64,000 nucleotides of DNA from assembly GCF_024198235.1 (NCBI RefSeq), contig NZ_JAKCFB010000020.1, forward strand, positions 111,668-175,667, written 5' to 3'. Both the position numbers and the translations under genes were made by a program. This stretch comes from Myxococcus dinghuensis. Its GTDB lineage: Bacteria; Myxococcota; Myxococcia; Myxococcales; Myxococcaceae. The notes beneath the pieces were generated by a model. The model did no database searches. It worked only from the letters and a program-made list of their open reading frames with translations, and was not told the origin of the DNA. Of the stretch, positions 56,264-64,000 are shown in pieces (positions within the stretch are counted from its first letter, which is position 1; every line of letters begins with the position of its first letter).

Positions 56264-57622
56264 ATGAAGCGCGCACGGCCCGCCCTCCTCTCCGCCCTGC
56301 TCCTCGCCGCGCCCCTCGTCCACGCCGCCGGAGGCGACGACCTCGCCACCGAGCCGCGCTGGCCCCGCATCCGGAAGGAGCGCATCCAGAAGCTGCTGCC
56401 CCAGGCCATGACGCGCGCCAACGTGGACGCCTGGGTGGTGTTCTGCCGGGAGAACGACAACGACCCGCTGGCCATCCACGTCGGCGGGGAGAACGCGGGC
56501 GGCGCGGCGGCCTTCCTCTTCCTGCGGCAGGGCGACACGGTGCGCTCGTTCGCGCTGTCCCCGGCCAGCGAGGCCACCGCGCTGCGGGAGGTGGCGCCGG
56601 TGGACGAGGTGGTGCCCCTGGAGCGGGGCATGGACCTCTACGCGCAGGTGGCCGCGCGGCTGGCGGCGGCGAAGCCCGCGCGCATCGCCATCAACGCGTC
56701 CACCGCCGTGACGGTGGCGGACGGGCTGTCCTCCTCGCAGCGCGCCGCGCTGGAGAAGGCGCTGTCGCCGGCGCTGCGCAAGAAGCTGGTGTCCTCCGAG
56801 GACGTGGTGTCCGAGTGGCTGTCCGTGAAGCTGCCGGAGGAGGTGGACATCCTGCGCAAGGCCGCGGCGCTCACCGCGCAGCTGGAGCTGGAGGCGTACG
56901 CCACGGTGGTGCCGGGCCAGACGCGCGACGTGGACGTGGCGCGCTTCCTCAGGAAGCGCATGGCGGAGCTGGGCGTGGGCGACGCGTGGGCGCCGGACCA
57001 GAACCCCAACGTCAACAGCGGCCCGCTGCGCGGCCACTCGCACGCCACCGAGCGCGTCATCCAGCCAGGGGACTTCATCCAAACGGACTTCGGCATCCGC
57101 GTGGGCAACATGTGGGTCACGGACATCCAGCGCTTCGCCTACGTGCTGGCGCCGGGCCAGACGCAGCCGCCGAAGGAGGCGCTGGAGAAGTGGGAGAAGA
57201 GCAAGCAGGGCAGCCGCGTGGTGCTCGCGGCGATGAAGCCCGGCGTCAGCGGCTGGGACGTGGACAAGGCCCAGCGCGGGTGGAACGAGCAGGCCGGCTC
57301 GGTGCCCATGACGATGTTCGGCACCGGCCACCCCGTGGGCTACTGGGCCCATGACGTGGGCCCCGCCCTCTCCGGCGGACTCAAGGAGAAGCCGAAGCAG
57401 GGCGCGGCGACACGCCCCCTGCGCGCGGGGCAGGTCTTCGCGTTCGACGGCTACTTCGTCTGGCACGACGGCGCGCCGGACGTCCTGCGCGTCCTCTCCG
57501 TCGAGGAGATGGCCGTGGTCACCGAGACTGGCGCGGAATACCTGATTCCACCGCAGGAAGAACTCGTGCTCATCCCCTCCCCGGCCCCGGGGCAATCACG
57601 ACCCGTCGCACCCGCGCGATGA
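56264..57622 (+). CDS. M24-family metallopeptidase (Xaa-Pro aminopeptidase-like), secreted
   Basis: 452 residues. Signal peptide ending VHA-A (about 21). An N-terminal creatinase-like domain (about 40-185) is followed by the pita-bread catalytic domain. Metal ligands seen: the two Asp in QTDFGIRVGNMWVTDIQR (about 272 and 283), His in GTGHPVG (about 353), and Glu in VTETGAEYL (about 420). The first Glu of the family (in a xxEPG motif) is replaced by Asp in FAFDGYF (about 395). Activity is therefore plausible but not assured. A periplasmic prolidase or Xaa-Pro peptidase is the best guess. Confidence 0.78.
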   Translation: MKRARPALLSALLLAAPLVHAAGGDDLATEPRWPRIRKERIQKLLPQAMTRANVDAWVVFCRENDNDPLAIHVGGENAGGAAAFLFLRQGDTVRSFALSPASEATALREVAPVDEVVPLERGMDLYAQVAARLAAAKPARIAINASTAVTVADGLSSSQRAALEKALSPALRKKLVSSEDVVSEWLSVKLPEEVDILRKAAALTAQLELEAYATVVPGQTRDVDVARFLRKRMAELGVGDAWAPDQNPNVNSGPLRGHSHATERVIQPGDFIQTDFGIRVGNMWVTDIQRFAYVLAPGQTQPPKEALEKWEKSKQGSRVVLAAMKPGVSGWDVDKAQRGWNEQAGSVPMTMFGTGHPVGYWAHDVGPALSGGLKEKPKQGAATRPLRAGQVFAFDGYFVWHDGAPDVLRVLSVEEMAVVTETGAEYLIPPQEELVLIPSPAPGQSRPVAPAR

Positions 57623-57698
57623 CAACACGCGTCGCGCGCGCTACCCACCGGGCTGGCTCGGCTCATAGGATACGCCGAGCTTTCCCGGAGAGCGCGCG

Positions 57699-58067
57699 AT
57701 GCAGACCGTCCTGGTGATTGACGATGACCTCTTCGTCCTGTCGCTGGTGACAGACATCCTCCAGAGCGCGGGCTACCGGGTCATGGCGGTGCAGTCACCG
57801 GAGGCCGCGTTCCAGACGGAGCTGGCGGACATCTCCGCCATCCTCTGTGACTTCAACATGCCGGGGATGAATGGCGCGGACGTGCTCGTGGCCATGCGCG
57901 AGCTGAAGGAGTGCCACGCGCCGTTCATCTTCCTCACCGGACACGAGCAGTTGGACGACCTGCTCTCCGTCGCCATCCGCTACGGCGCGGAGCTGCTGCC
58001 CAAACCCATCCATCCGGTGGAGTTGATCCGCCTGCTGATGAAACAGCTGGCGAACGTGGCCGCGTGA
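57699..58067 (+). CDS. Single-domain response regulator (CheY-like)
   Basis: 122 residues. Acid pocket D8/D9/D10, phosphorylation site D51 in CDFNMPGMNG, T80 and K102 (PKPIHP) in the expected places. No output domain, so it acts through protein contacts. No kinase is adjacent. Confidence 0.92.
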   Translation: MQTVLVIDDDLFVLSLVTDILQSAGYRVMAVQSPEAAFQTELADISAILCDFNMPGMNGADVLVAMRELKECHAPFIFLTGHEQLDDLLSVAIRYGAELLPKPIHPVELIRLLMKQLANVAA

Positions 58068-58114
58068 AGTCACGCGAGACGTCTCGGGTGAAACACCGCG
58101 ACACGGCTCGAGCC

Positions 58115-58139
58115 CGCGCACGTCCTGGCGACGTGCGCG
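58115..58139. terminator. Bidirectional hairpin between convergent genes
   Basis: CGCGCACGTC (58115-58124), CTGGC, GACGTGCGCG (58130-58139): a perfect 10-bp stem with a 5-base loop, between the response regulator stop and the TPR gene stop. Confidence 0.7.
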
Positions 58140-58151
58140 TGGCCCGGTGTC

Positions 58152-59333
58152 TCAGCCCAGCGCCTTGAGCAGGCGCTCGGCCTGTTCGCGCCACTCCGGG
58201 TCGAGCTGCGGGAAGGCCAGGAGCGCCTTCGCGTGCGAGCGCGCCGCGTCCTTGTCACCCAGCCGCGCGCGCACCAGCGCGAGGTTGAGCACCGGCTCGG
58301 GGCGCTCCGGCGCGCGGCGGTGGGCCTCCTCCAGCACCTCGGCGGCCTGCGTGCCCGCGCCGGGGAGCTCGTCCTCCGGGATGCGCATCAGCAGGTTGCC
58401 CAGGTTGTTGGCGGGGGCCCAGTCGTCGGGGGCGAGCTTCACCGCCTCGCGCCACGCGGCGAGCGCGGCCGGGATGTCCACCGGCTCCAGCGCCTCCAGC
58501 GACATGGCCTCCACCATGCGGCTCTGCGCCGTCGCCTGCCCGCGCGAGGCGAGCTTGCGGCAGATTTCGAGCGCGTCCTTCAGCCGCCCCTGCGCCATGC
58601 GCAGCCGCGCCAGGTTCGCCTGCGCCGCCGGGCTGTCCGGCTCCACGCGCGCCAGCGCCTCCGCCACCTGCACCGCGCCGCTCAGGTTGCCGCGCGCCAG
58701 CCGCACGTTGCACAGCCCGTTGAGCAGGTACGGGTCGTCCGGCAGCGCGTTCAGGCCCGTGACGAGCAGCTCCTCCGCCGCGTCCAGCTCGCCGCCGGCC
58801 TGGAGGGCGACCGCCAGGACCAGGTAGCTGGGGCCGTGGCGCGGGTTGAGGCGCAGCGACTCCTGGAGGTGCTCGAAGCCCTCCTTCAGCCGCTCCTGCG
58901 CGAAGAGGACCCGCCCCAGGTGGAAGTGGTGGATGCCCGTCTTCGGCGAGAGCGCCACCGCGCGCTCCAGCGCCGCCTGCGCGCCCGCGTTGTCGCCCGC
59001 GTCCGCCAGCAGGTAGCCCTGACCGAACCAGCCCTCGGCGCGGTCCGGCAGCGCCTGGGTCACCTTGCGGTAGAGCGCCAGCGCCCCGCCCGCGTCGCCC
59101 CGGCGGGTCAGCAGGGCCGCGCGCACCAGCTGCACGTCGGGCGCCTCCTGTCCCATCCCGGCCAGCCAGGACTCGGCCTGCGCTTCGTTGCCATCGAACG
59201 CCGCCAGCCGGGCGAGCACGACCTTGGCGGCCCGGTCCGAGGCGTTGCGCTTCAGCGCGGCCTCGGCCTCCCGGCGTGCCTGGTCCAGCTCCCCGGCGGC
59301 AAGCAGTGCGTCGTACCTGGCGGTCTCCGCCAT
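58152..59333 (-). CDS. Tetratricopeptide-repeat protein
   Basis: 393 residues, made almost entirely of about ten TPR units (for example ALALYRKVTQALPDRAEGWFGQGYLLADAGD, GFEHLQESLRLNPRHGPSYLVLAVAL). No signal peptide. The ATG overlaps the stop of the upstream gene (TGATG), so the two are translated together. Likely a scaffold or chaperone for the product of that gene. Confidence 0.85.
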   Translation of the reverse strand: MAETARYDALLAAGELDQARREAEAALKRNASDRAAKVVLARLAAFDGNEAQAESWLAGMGQEAPDVQLVRAALLTRRGDAGGALALYRKVTQALPDRAEGWFGQGYLLADAGDNAGAQAALERAVALSPKTGIHHFHLGRVLFAQERLKEGFEHLQESLRLNPRHGPSYLVLAVALQAGGELDAAEELLVTGLNALPDDPYLLNGLCNVRLARGNLSGAVQVAEALARVEPDSPAAQANLARLRMAQGRLKDALEICRKLASRGQATAQSRMVEAMSLEALEPVDIPAALAAWREAVKLAPDDWAPANNLGNLLMRIPEDELPGAGTQAAEVLEEAHRRAPERPEPVLNLALVRARLGDKDAARSHAKALLAFPQLDPEWREQAERLLKALG

Positions 59334-60277
59334 CAGCCGAACAGCCCCTTGAAGAAGTTGCCGACGGACTTCAGCACATTCTTGGCCGCTTCGATGGGCT
59401 TCTCGATGACGCTGGTCACCGCCTCGCCGATCTTCTTGAAGTTGATGTCGACGTCGAAGCCCAGCTTGAAGCCCACGCCGAGCGCGGCGCCGAAGTCCAC
59501 GCGGGCCTTGAAGCGGCCGTTGTCCCAGCTCGCCTCGGCGCGCGCCGAGACACCCACACCGGCCCAGGCCTCCGCGCGGCCCGTGACGCCGCCGAAGTCG
59601 CCCAGCTTCACGTTGCCCGTCACACCGGCGCGGGCGCCGATGAAGGCGTCACCACCGACGCGGGCCGCGTACTTGCCGTTGATGGGGTCCACCGTCACTT
59701 CGCCGTGCAGACCGGCCTTGGCGCCCACCCACGCCTTGCCCTGCAGCTCCGCCTGGACCGGGCCGACGCCCGCGCGCAGGGTGCCCTCGGCGTCCACCAG
59801 GGTGGCCTTCGCGTCCAGGTCGCCCCGCGCGAACAGCTTGCCGCCCTCGATGCCGACCTCGCCGCTGCCCTTCAGCTCCGCCTCGAGCAGGCTGACCTTG
59901 CCGTGGCCCTGGGCCACGCTGTTCGCGTCGCCGAAGCCACCCTCGTACTTGGCGACCGCGGCGCCCTTGGTGAACTCGCCGTTGACGCCGACCTTGGGGA
60001 GCTGGCCCAGCAGGCCCGCCATCGCGCCGGAGACCTTGCCGGAGGAGCCGTGCTCGGACTCCGTGCTGTAGCTCGTGTTCCAGTTCTGCGTGGTGCTCTT
60101 CTCACGCTCGAAGTGGCTCTGGAGGCGGCCGTCCTTGAAGGACGTCTGCACGCCGCTGTTCGTGTCCTTCACCACCTTCTCGGAGGTGGTGTTCTTGACC
60201 ACGGGCGTGTTCTGCGCGGTCTGCGTGGCGCGGGGCAGGGCGGTCTGGCCACGACGGATGGAGGAACGGTCGCTCAT
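59333..60277 (-). CDS. Ala/Gly-rich protein with amphipathic C-terminus, toxin-like composition
   Basis: 314 residues. An N-terminal polar region (1-75) rich in Ser/Thr/Asn/Lys is followed by about 190 residues of repeating short beta segments with alternating Gly, Ala and charged residues (VGAKAGLHGEV, FIGARAGVTGNVKL, WAGVGVSARAEAS, ALGVGFKLGF). The last 35 residues form an amphipathic Lys-rich helix ending KGLFG. The middle resembles the 'GAxAG' spacer regions of polymorphic toxins. No signal peptide. Coupled by TGATG to a TPR protein that could act as its chaperone or adaptor. Not recognised as any family; toxin or envelope structural role is a guess. Confidence 0.6.
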   Translation of the reverse strand: MSDRSSIRRGQTALPRATQTAQNTPVVKNTTSEKVVKDTNSGVQTSFKDGRLQSHFEREKSTTQNWNTSYSTESEHGSSGKVSGAMAGLLGQLPKVGVNGEFTKGAAVAKYEGGFGDANSVAQGHGKVSLLEAELKGSGEVGIEGGKLFARGDLDAKATLVDAEGTLRAGVGPVQAELQGKAWVGAKAGLHGEVTVDPINGKYAARVGGDAFIGARAGVTGNVKLGDFGGVTGRAEAWAGVGVSARAEASWDNGRFKARVDFGAALGVGFKLGFDVDINFKKIGEAVTSVIEKPIEAAKNVLKSVGNFFKGLFG

Positions 60278-60367
60278 GGGAGGCCTCGAAACAGGGTCGG
60301 CGCGGAATTGCTGTGACGGGATTGTCGCGGGGGCCGTGGATCAGTTGCGTCGTGAACGCAGATTTTC

Positions 60368-60874
60368 CTACAGCCGCGCCATGAACCACCGGGCGATGAG
60401 GGGCACCACCGCCGCAACCCCCAGCAATCCCAGGCCCACCACGCCCCGGACGAAGCTGAGCGCCTGCGGCCCCGGCTCCAGGACGGCGTCCGTGGGGTCC
60501 TTGGGGTTGTAGGCGACCCGGACCTCCTGTCCCGGCGGATAGCGGCGCAGGGTGGCCTGGACGCTGGCCGGATTGGTGCGGACCTCCTGGGAGAGGCGCA
60601 GCGAGGAGGTGCCCACCAGCACCCGGCCCACGGTGTACTCGTAGCGGACGTGGGCCTCGTAGTGGACGCGGGGCTCCTGCTGGCCGGGCACGGGGAGTGG
60701 GTGCTCGACCTCCTCGGCGGACAGGACGGTGCCGGGCACGGTGGGCCAGCGGCGCGAGCGCAGGGCCCGCAGGAGGTCCTTCACGCCCGCGACGAGGAAC
60801 ACCACGCCCACCGCCGCGAGCAGCGCGCAGATGACGGAGATGACGACCCAGAGCACTCGCACGCCCCGGGACAC
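60368..60874 (-). CDS. DUF3592-family membrane protein
   Basis: 168 residues. Membrane helices at about 9-30 and 138-160 flank a beta domain (RWPTVPGTVLSAEEVEH ... YEAHVRYEYTVGRVLVG ... RRYPPGQEVRVAYNPKDPTDAVL). That domain matches DUF3592. Function unknown; the gene stands alone. Confidence 0.85.
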   Translation of the reverse strand: MSRGVRVLWVVISVICALLAAVGVVFLVAGVKDLLRALRSRRWPTVPGTVLSAEEVEHPLPVPGQQEPRVHYEAHVRYEYTVGRVLVGTSSLRLSQEVRTNPASVQATLRRYPPGQEVRVAYNPKDPTDAVLEPGPQALSFVRGVVGLGLLGVAAVVPLIARWFMARL

Positions 60875-60899
60875 TAGCAGACGCGGCGCGCGGGCGGCT

Positions 60900-61703
60900 T
60901 CAGCCGAGCACGGCGAAGAGCTGCCGGCACTGCGCGAGCAGCACGCCGTCCTGCGTCCACAGCTGCTGGTAGTCCTCGGCGAAGCCGTCCGCGGCCTGCC
61001 GCGAGCGGCCGGTGCGCAGGTAGTGGGCGTCGTCGCGCTGGCCGGGCCGGGGCAGCGTCTGGAAGAAGTGCACGGTGAAGTCCACCGTGGCGCTGGGCCG
61101 GAAGCCGTCCACCCGGGACAGCACGGACGGCGGGAACGCGTCCATCAGCCCCACGCACAGCGGGGCGTCCAGGGGCGTGGGGTCGCGCGGGCGCAGCCAG
61201 CCGCCCGTCTCCGCCACGGGGCCCCCCGAGTACGGCGCCCCGCCCAGGCAGAAGTGGTACTCGAAGAACCGGCAGAAGTCCGGCATGGGCACGTCGTCCG
61301 GGAGCCTGGGCACGTCCCGCGGGGGCGGGACGACGGGGCGCTCCATCTCCAGGTAGTCGATGATGCCCGGGCGGGACACGCCGAAGGTGGCGCTGCCCAG
61401 GGCCAGCACGTCCGAGTCGTTCTCCACGCGCACGGTGGCGTGGGTGACGGTGCGGCCGGAGCGCTCGATGCGCGTGAGCACGCGGGCCTCGCCCTCCACC
61501 GCCGGCGCGCAGAAGTGCATCGTGAAGGAGCGCACGGGCCGCGTCGGGTCTCCCAGCGTGTGCTCCAGCGCGCGCAGCGCCGTGCCACCCACCACGCCGC
61601 CGTAGGCCCCCTTGCCCTGGTTCCACTCCGAGGAGAAGCGGGTGAGGTAGCGGCCGGGGCCCACGGGCTCCGGCGTCGAGGCGGCGAGGAAGGCGGCGGT
61701 CAT
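60900..61703 (-). CDS. Acyl-CoA thioesterase-like protein (double hotdog fold)
   Basis: 267 residues from ATG 61703. The opening WNQGKGAYGGVVGGTALRALE and the core PVRSFTMHFCAPAVEGEARV match the TesB-like/'thioesterase family' proteins with two hotdog domains, and the second half has VDFTVHFFQTLP. It would hydrolyse an acyl-CoA; chain length unknown. Confidence 0.82.
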   Translation of the reverse strand: MTAAFLAASTPEPVGPGRYLTRFSSEWNQGKGAYGGVVGGTALRALEHTLGDPTRPVRSFTMHFCAPAVEGEARVLTRIERSGRTVTHATVRVENDSDVLALGSATFGVSRPGIIDYLEMERPVVPPPRDVPRLPDDVPMPDFCRFFEYHFCLGGAPYSGGPVAETGGWLRPRDPTPLDAPLCVGLMDAFPPSVLSRVDGFRPSATVDFTVHFFQTLPRPGQRDDAHYLRTGRSRQAADGFAEDYQQLWTQDGVLLAQCRQLFAVLG

Positions 61704-61776
61704 GGTGCGCCGCAGCGTAACCACTCCTCCCCGGGCCCGCGATGTCCGCGACACGCCGGGCCCGAGCGGGCGGGCG

Positions 61777-62454
61777 TCACTTCGACAGGTGCCAGTCCAC
61801 CTGCGGCCGGCCCTTCGACTCCAGGGCCTGGTTCACCGCACTGAAAGGACGACTCCCGAAGAACCCGTTGTGCGCGGACAGGGGCGAGGGGTGGGCGCCC
61901 TCGATGACGACGTGGCGCTTCGCATCGATGAGCTTCTTCTTCTTCTGCGCGTACTTGCCCCACAGGAGGAACACCACCGGCTCCGGCTTCGCGCTCACGG
62001 CGCGGATGACGGCGTCCGTGAAGTCCTCCCAGCCGTGGCCCGCGTGGCTGTTGGCCTGGGCCTGGCGCACGGTGAGCACCGCGTTGAGCAGGAGCACCCC
62101 CTGCTCCGCCCAGGGAATCAGCGAGCCGTTCTTGGGCCGCGGCACCTGCACGTCCGCCTCCAGCTCCTTGAAGATGTTCACCAGCGAGGGCGGCGCCGGG
62201 ACACCGGGCTTCACGGAGAAGGCCAGGCCGTGCGCCTGTCCGGGCCCGTGGTACGGGTCCTGGCCCAGGAGCAGCACCCGCACCTGGGCGTAGGGGGTGA
62301 GGCGGAAGGCGGAGAACAGGTCCTCCTCCGAGGGGAAGATGGTGCCGGAGCGGCGCTCCGCCTCGACGAAGGCCTCCAGCGCCTGGAACGACGGTGACGC
62401 CAGCGCCGCGCCCAGCGCGTGCTTCCAGTCGTCGGGCAGCAAGTCCTTCAACAT
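61777..62454 (-). CDS. ung: Uracil-DNA glycosylase (family 1)
   Basis: 225 residues from ATG 62454, with GGGGAGG seven bases upstream. The water-activating motif is GQDPYH (64-69, D66 catalytic) and the intercalation loop is GAHPSPLSA (186-194, H188). It removes uracil from DNA to start base-excision repair. Standard family-1 length. Confidence 0.96.
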   Translation of the reverse strand: MLKDLLPDDWKHALGAALASPSFQALEAFVEAERRSGTIFPSEEDLFSAFRLTPYAQVRVLLLGQDPYHGPGQAHGLAFSVKPGVPAPPSLVNIFKELEADVQVPRPKNGSLIPWAEQGVLLLNAVLTVRQAQANSHAGHGWEDFTDAVIRAVSAKPEPVVFLLWGKYAQKKKKLIDAKRHVVIEGAHPSPLSAHNGFFGSRPFSAVNQALESKGRPQVDWHLSK

Positions 62455-62602
62455 CCGGGCCTCCCCTTTTCGGAATCGGGACGAGGGCGGCATTGAAACA
62501 CCCCCCTCCCACCGGGCCCACCTCTTTCGCCCGGGGCGGCGAGCGGGCGAGAGGGCCGGTTCTTGGGGGGAAGGCCCGAGCCGCGCTAGCCTGGGGGGCG
62601 CC

Positions 62603-64000
62603 ATGACGATGTACACCGAGTCGCTCCGCGCGTTCCTCAAGCCCGTCCTCCCCTACCTGGACGACGAGGCGGTGTCGGAGATCATGATCAACGGTCCGAC
62701 GGACGTCTGGATCGAACGCAAGGGACGCCTCACGCGGACGGAGGCCGCCTTCACGGAGGAAGGCCTCATCGGCGCCGCGCGCAACATGGCCCAGTTCGTG
62801 GGCCGCATGCTCACCGAGGAGCGCCCGCGCCTCGACGCGCGCCTCCCGGATGGAAGCCGTATCCACGTGGTGATTCCGCCCATCGCGCGCAAGGGCACCA
62901 CCATCTCCATCCGCAAGTTCTTCAAGGAGAAGCTGACCATCAACTCCTTGTTGAAGTTCAACTCGCTGACGCCGCAGATGGCGCGGCTCATCGAGGCGGG
63001 CATCGCCACCAAGCTGAACATGCTGGTGGCGGGCGGCACGGGCTCCGGCAAGACGACGCTGCTCAACATCGTCTCGTCGCTCATCCCGGACGAGGAGCGC
63101 ATCCTCACCATCGAGGACTCGGCGGAGCTCCAGCTCAACCAGACCCACGTGGTCCCCTTCGAGAGCCGTCCGCCGGACAAGTTCGGCAAGGGCGGCGTGG
63201 ACATGGGAGACCTGCTGCACTCCGCGCTGCGTCTGCGCCCCGACCGCATCGTGGTGGGCGAGGTGCGCGGCGGCGAGGCCTTCCACCTGATGCAGGCGAT
63301 GAACACCGGTCACGGCGGCTCGCTGGCGACGACCCACGCCAACACGCCCACGGACACGCTGCGCCGCATCGAGTCCCTGTGCCTCATGTCCGGCATCGAG
63401 CTGCCCATGGTCGCCATCCGCGCCCAGGTGGCCAGCGCCATCAACTTCATCATCTGCTGCGAGCGCCTGCACGACGGCAGCCGCAAGACGATTGCCCTGT
63501 CGGAGGTGCTGCCGCTCAACGAGAAGGGCGACTACCGCACCCAGGACATCTTCGTCTTCACGCCCGTCACCAAGGACGAGGACGACCACATCCTCGGGTA
63601 CCACGCGCCCACCGGCATCATCCCCAACTTCGTCAGCAAGGCGAAGGCGTACGGCTTCCACGACCTGGAGGAGTCCTTCTTCGACCCGGCCACGTACGGC
63701 CTGCCGCCCCCGCCCACCTTCCACGCCGGCGAGTCGTACACCGTGCGCTGGGCCCCCTCGCTCAAGCACCGCGAGGAGGGACGGCCGGACCCCTCCCACT
63801 TCAAGGAGGAGTGGTCCGCGTTCGAGCAGAAGCTGAAGCAGGACGCCCGCGACGCCAAGGCCGGCAAGCCCGCCGCCCCGCCCCCCGCGCCCGCCGCCCC
63901 GCCCGTGCAGGTGCAGGTGCCCGCCAACCTGCCCACCCCGGCCGCGAAGCCCGCGGCGCCGACGCCGCCCCCCGTCGCCAAGCCGGCCACGCCCGCGCCC
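62603..64000 (+). CDS. cpaF: CpaF/TadA-type secretion ATPase (partial, runs off the end)
   Basis: 466 residues are visible and the stop is beyond base 64000. N-terminal domain about 1-115, Walker A GGTGSGKT at 144-151, Walker B region DRIVVGEVRGGE at 214-225, His box TGHGGSLATTHAN at 235-247. These are the marks of type II/IV secretion ATPases of the CpaF/TadA branch, which power Tad pilus assembly. After about 400 it has a Pro/Ala-rich extension, unusual for CpaF, with possible interaction roles. A pilus or secretion cluster probably continues outside the window. Confidence 0.9.
   Translation, partial: MTMYTESLRAFLKPVLPYLDDEAVSEIMINGPTDVWIERKGRLTRTEAAFTEEGLIGAARNMAQFVGRMLTEERPRLDARLPDGSRIHVVIPPIARKGTTISIRKFFKEKLTINSLLKFNSLTPQMARLIEAGIATKLNMLVAGGTGSGKTTLLNIVSSLIPDEERILTIEDSAELQLNQTHVVPFESRPPDKFGKGGVDMGDLLHSALRLRPDRIVVGEVRGGEAFHLMQAMNTGHGGSLATTHANTPTDTLRRIESLCLMSGIELPMVAIRAQVASAINFIICCERLHDGSRKTIALSEVLPLNEKGDYRTQDIFVFTPVTKDEDDHILGYHAPTGIIPNFVSKAKAYGFHDLEESFFDPATYGLPPPPTFHAGESYTVRWAPSLKHREEGRPDPSHFKEEWSAFEQKLKQDARDAKAGKPAAPPPAPAAPPVQVQVPANLPTPAAKPAAPTPPPVAKPATPAP

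Overview
The window is about 70% GC with strongly GC-biased third codon positions. It is dense in lipoproteins and predicted secreted proteins. It also carries a TIGR02999-type ECF sigma factor, an RpoH-like minor sigma factor, a TreT-like glycosyltransferase and a secreted M9 collagenase. Together these point to a chromosomal segment of a myxobacterium (Myxococcota, most likely Myxococcaceae: Myxococcus, Corallococcus or Pyxidicoccus). This is an inference from gene content; no marker gene gives the species. I see no phage, insertion sequence, CRISPR array or rRNA. There is one tRNA (tRNA-Phe, GAA).

Layout. 1-2808: tail of a Tad/Flp-pilus cluster (TadE-like proteins and companions). 2823-4903: small secreted or membrane proteins of unknown role. 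4955-14403: a catabolic island, with a PAS-AraC regulator divergent from an M9 collagenase, followed by a convergent six-gene operon encoding every step of trans-4-hydroxy-L-proline breakdown to 2-oxoglutarate. 14527-19609: PPC lipoprotein, beta-lactamase-fold lipoprotein, a 7TM-DISM/methyl-accepting receptor and an ECF sigma factor. 19629-28189: a predicted helical-barrel secreted protein, an acyl-CoA dehydrogenase, a Cys-rich protein, a DUF1615 lipoprotein and other lipoproteins. 28468-31334: an M16 protease pair (catalytic plus degenerate subunit). 32167-34145: tRNA-Phe, RpoH-like sigma, NhaR-like regulator. 34621-38112: operon of TreT-like glycosyltransferase, NfeD protease and slipin. 38150-39416: a JAB-like (JAMM) protein broken by an in-frame TGA and its small partner. 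40098-43240: MerR regulator plus VIT/vWA protein. 43319-51862: membrane protein, SDR, DUF1232, ferric-iron ABC transporter (fbpABC order interrupted by one gene), PfkB kinase. 51833-52204: a three-copy 126-bp tandem repeat derived from the end of the kinase gene. 52335-62454: gyrA, TPR proteins, M24 peptidase, response regulator, DUF3592 protein, thioesterase, ung. 62603-end: start of a CpaF/TadA secretion ATPase.

Functional reading. The clearest multi-gene story is collagen use: a secreted collagenase would release hydroxyproline-rich peptides, and the adjacent operon (epimerase, three-part dehydrogenase, deaminase, semialdehyde dehydrogenase) feeds hydroxyproline into the TCA cycle. The other coherent units are the ferric iron importer, the trehalose/NfeD/slipin operon and the MerR-vWA operon, which starts from a near-consensus promoter that predicts a leaderless mRNA.

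Limits. All calls come from reading translations and motifs by eye; no database search was run. Starts were chosen from Shine-Dalgarno spacing, signal peptides and overlap with the upstream stop, and several remain uncertain by a few codons.
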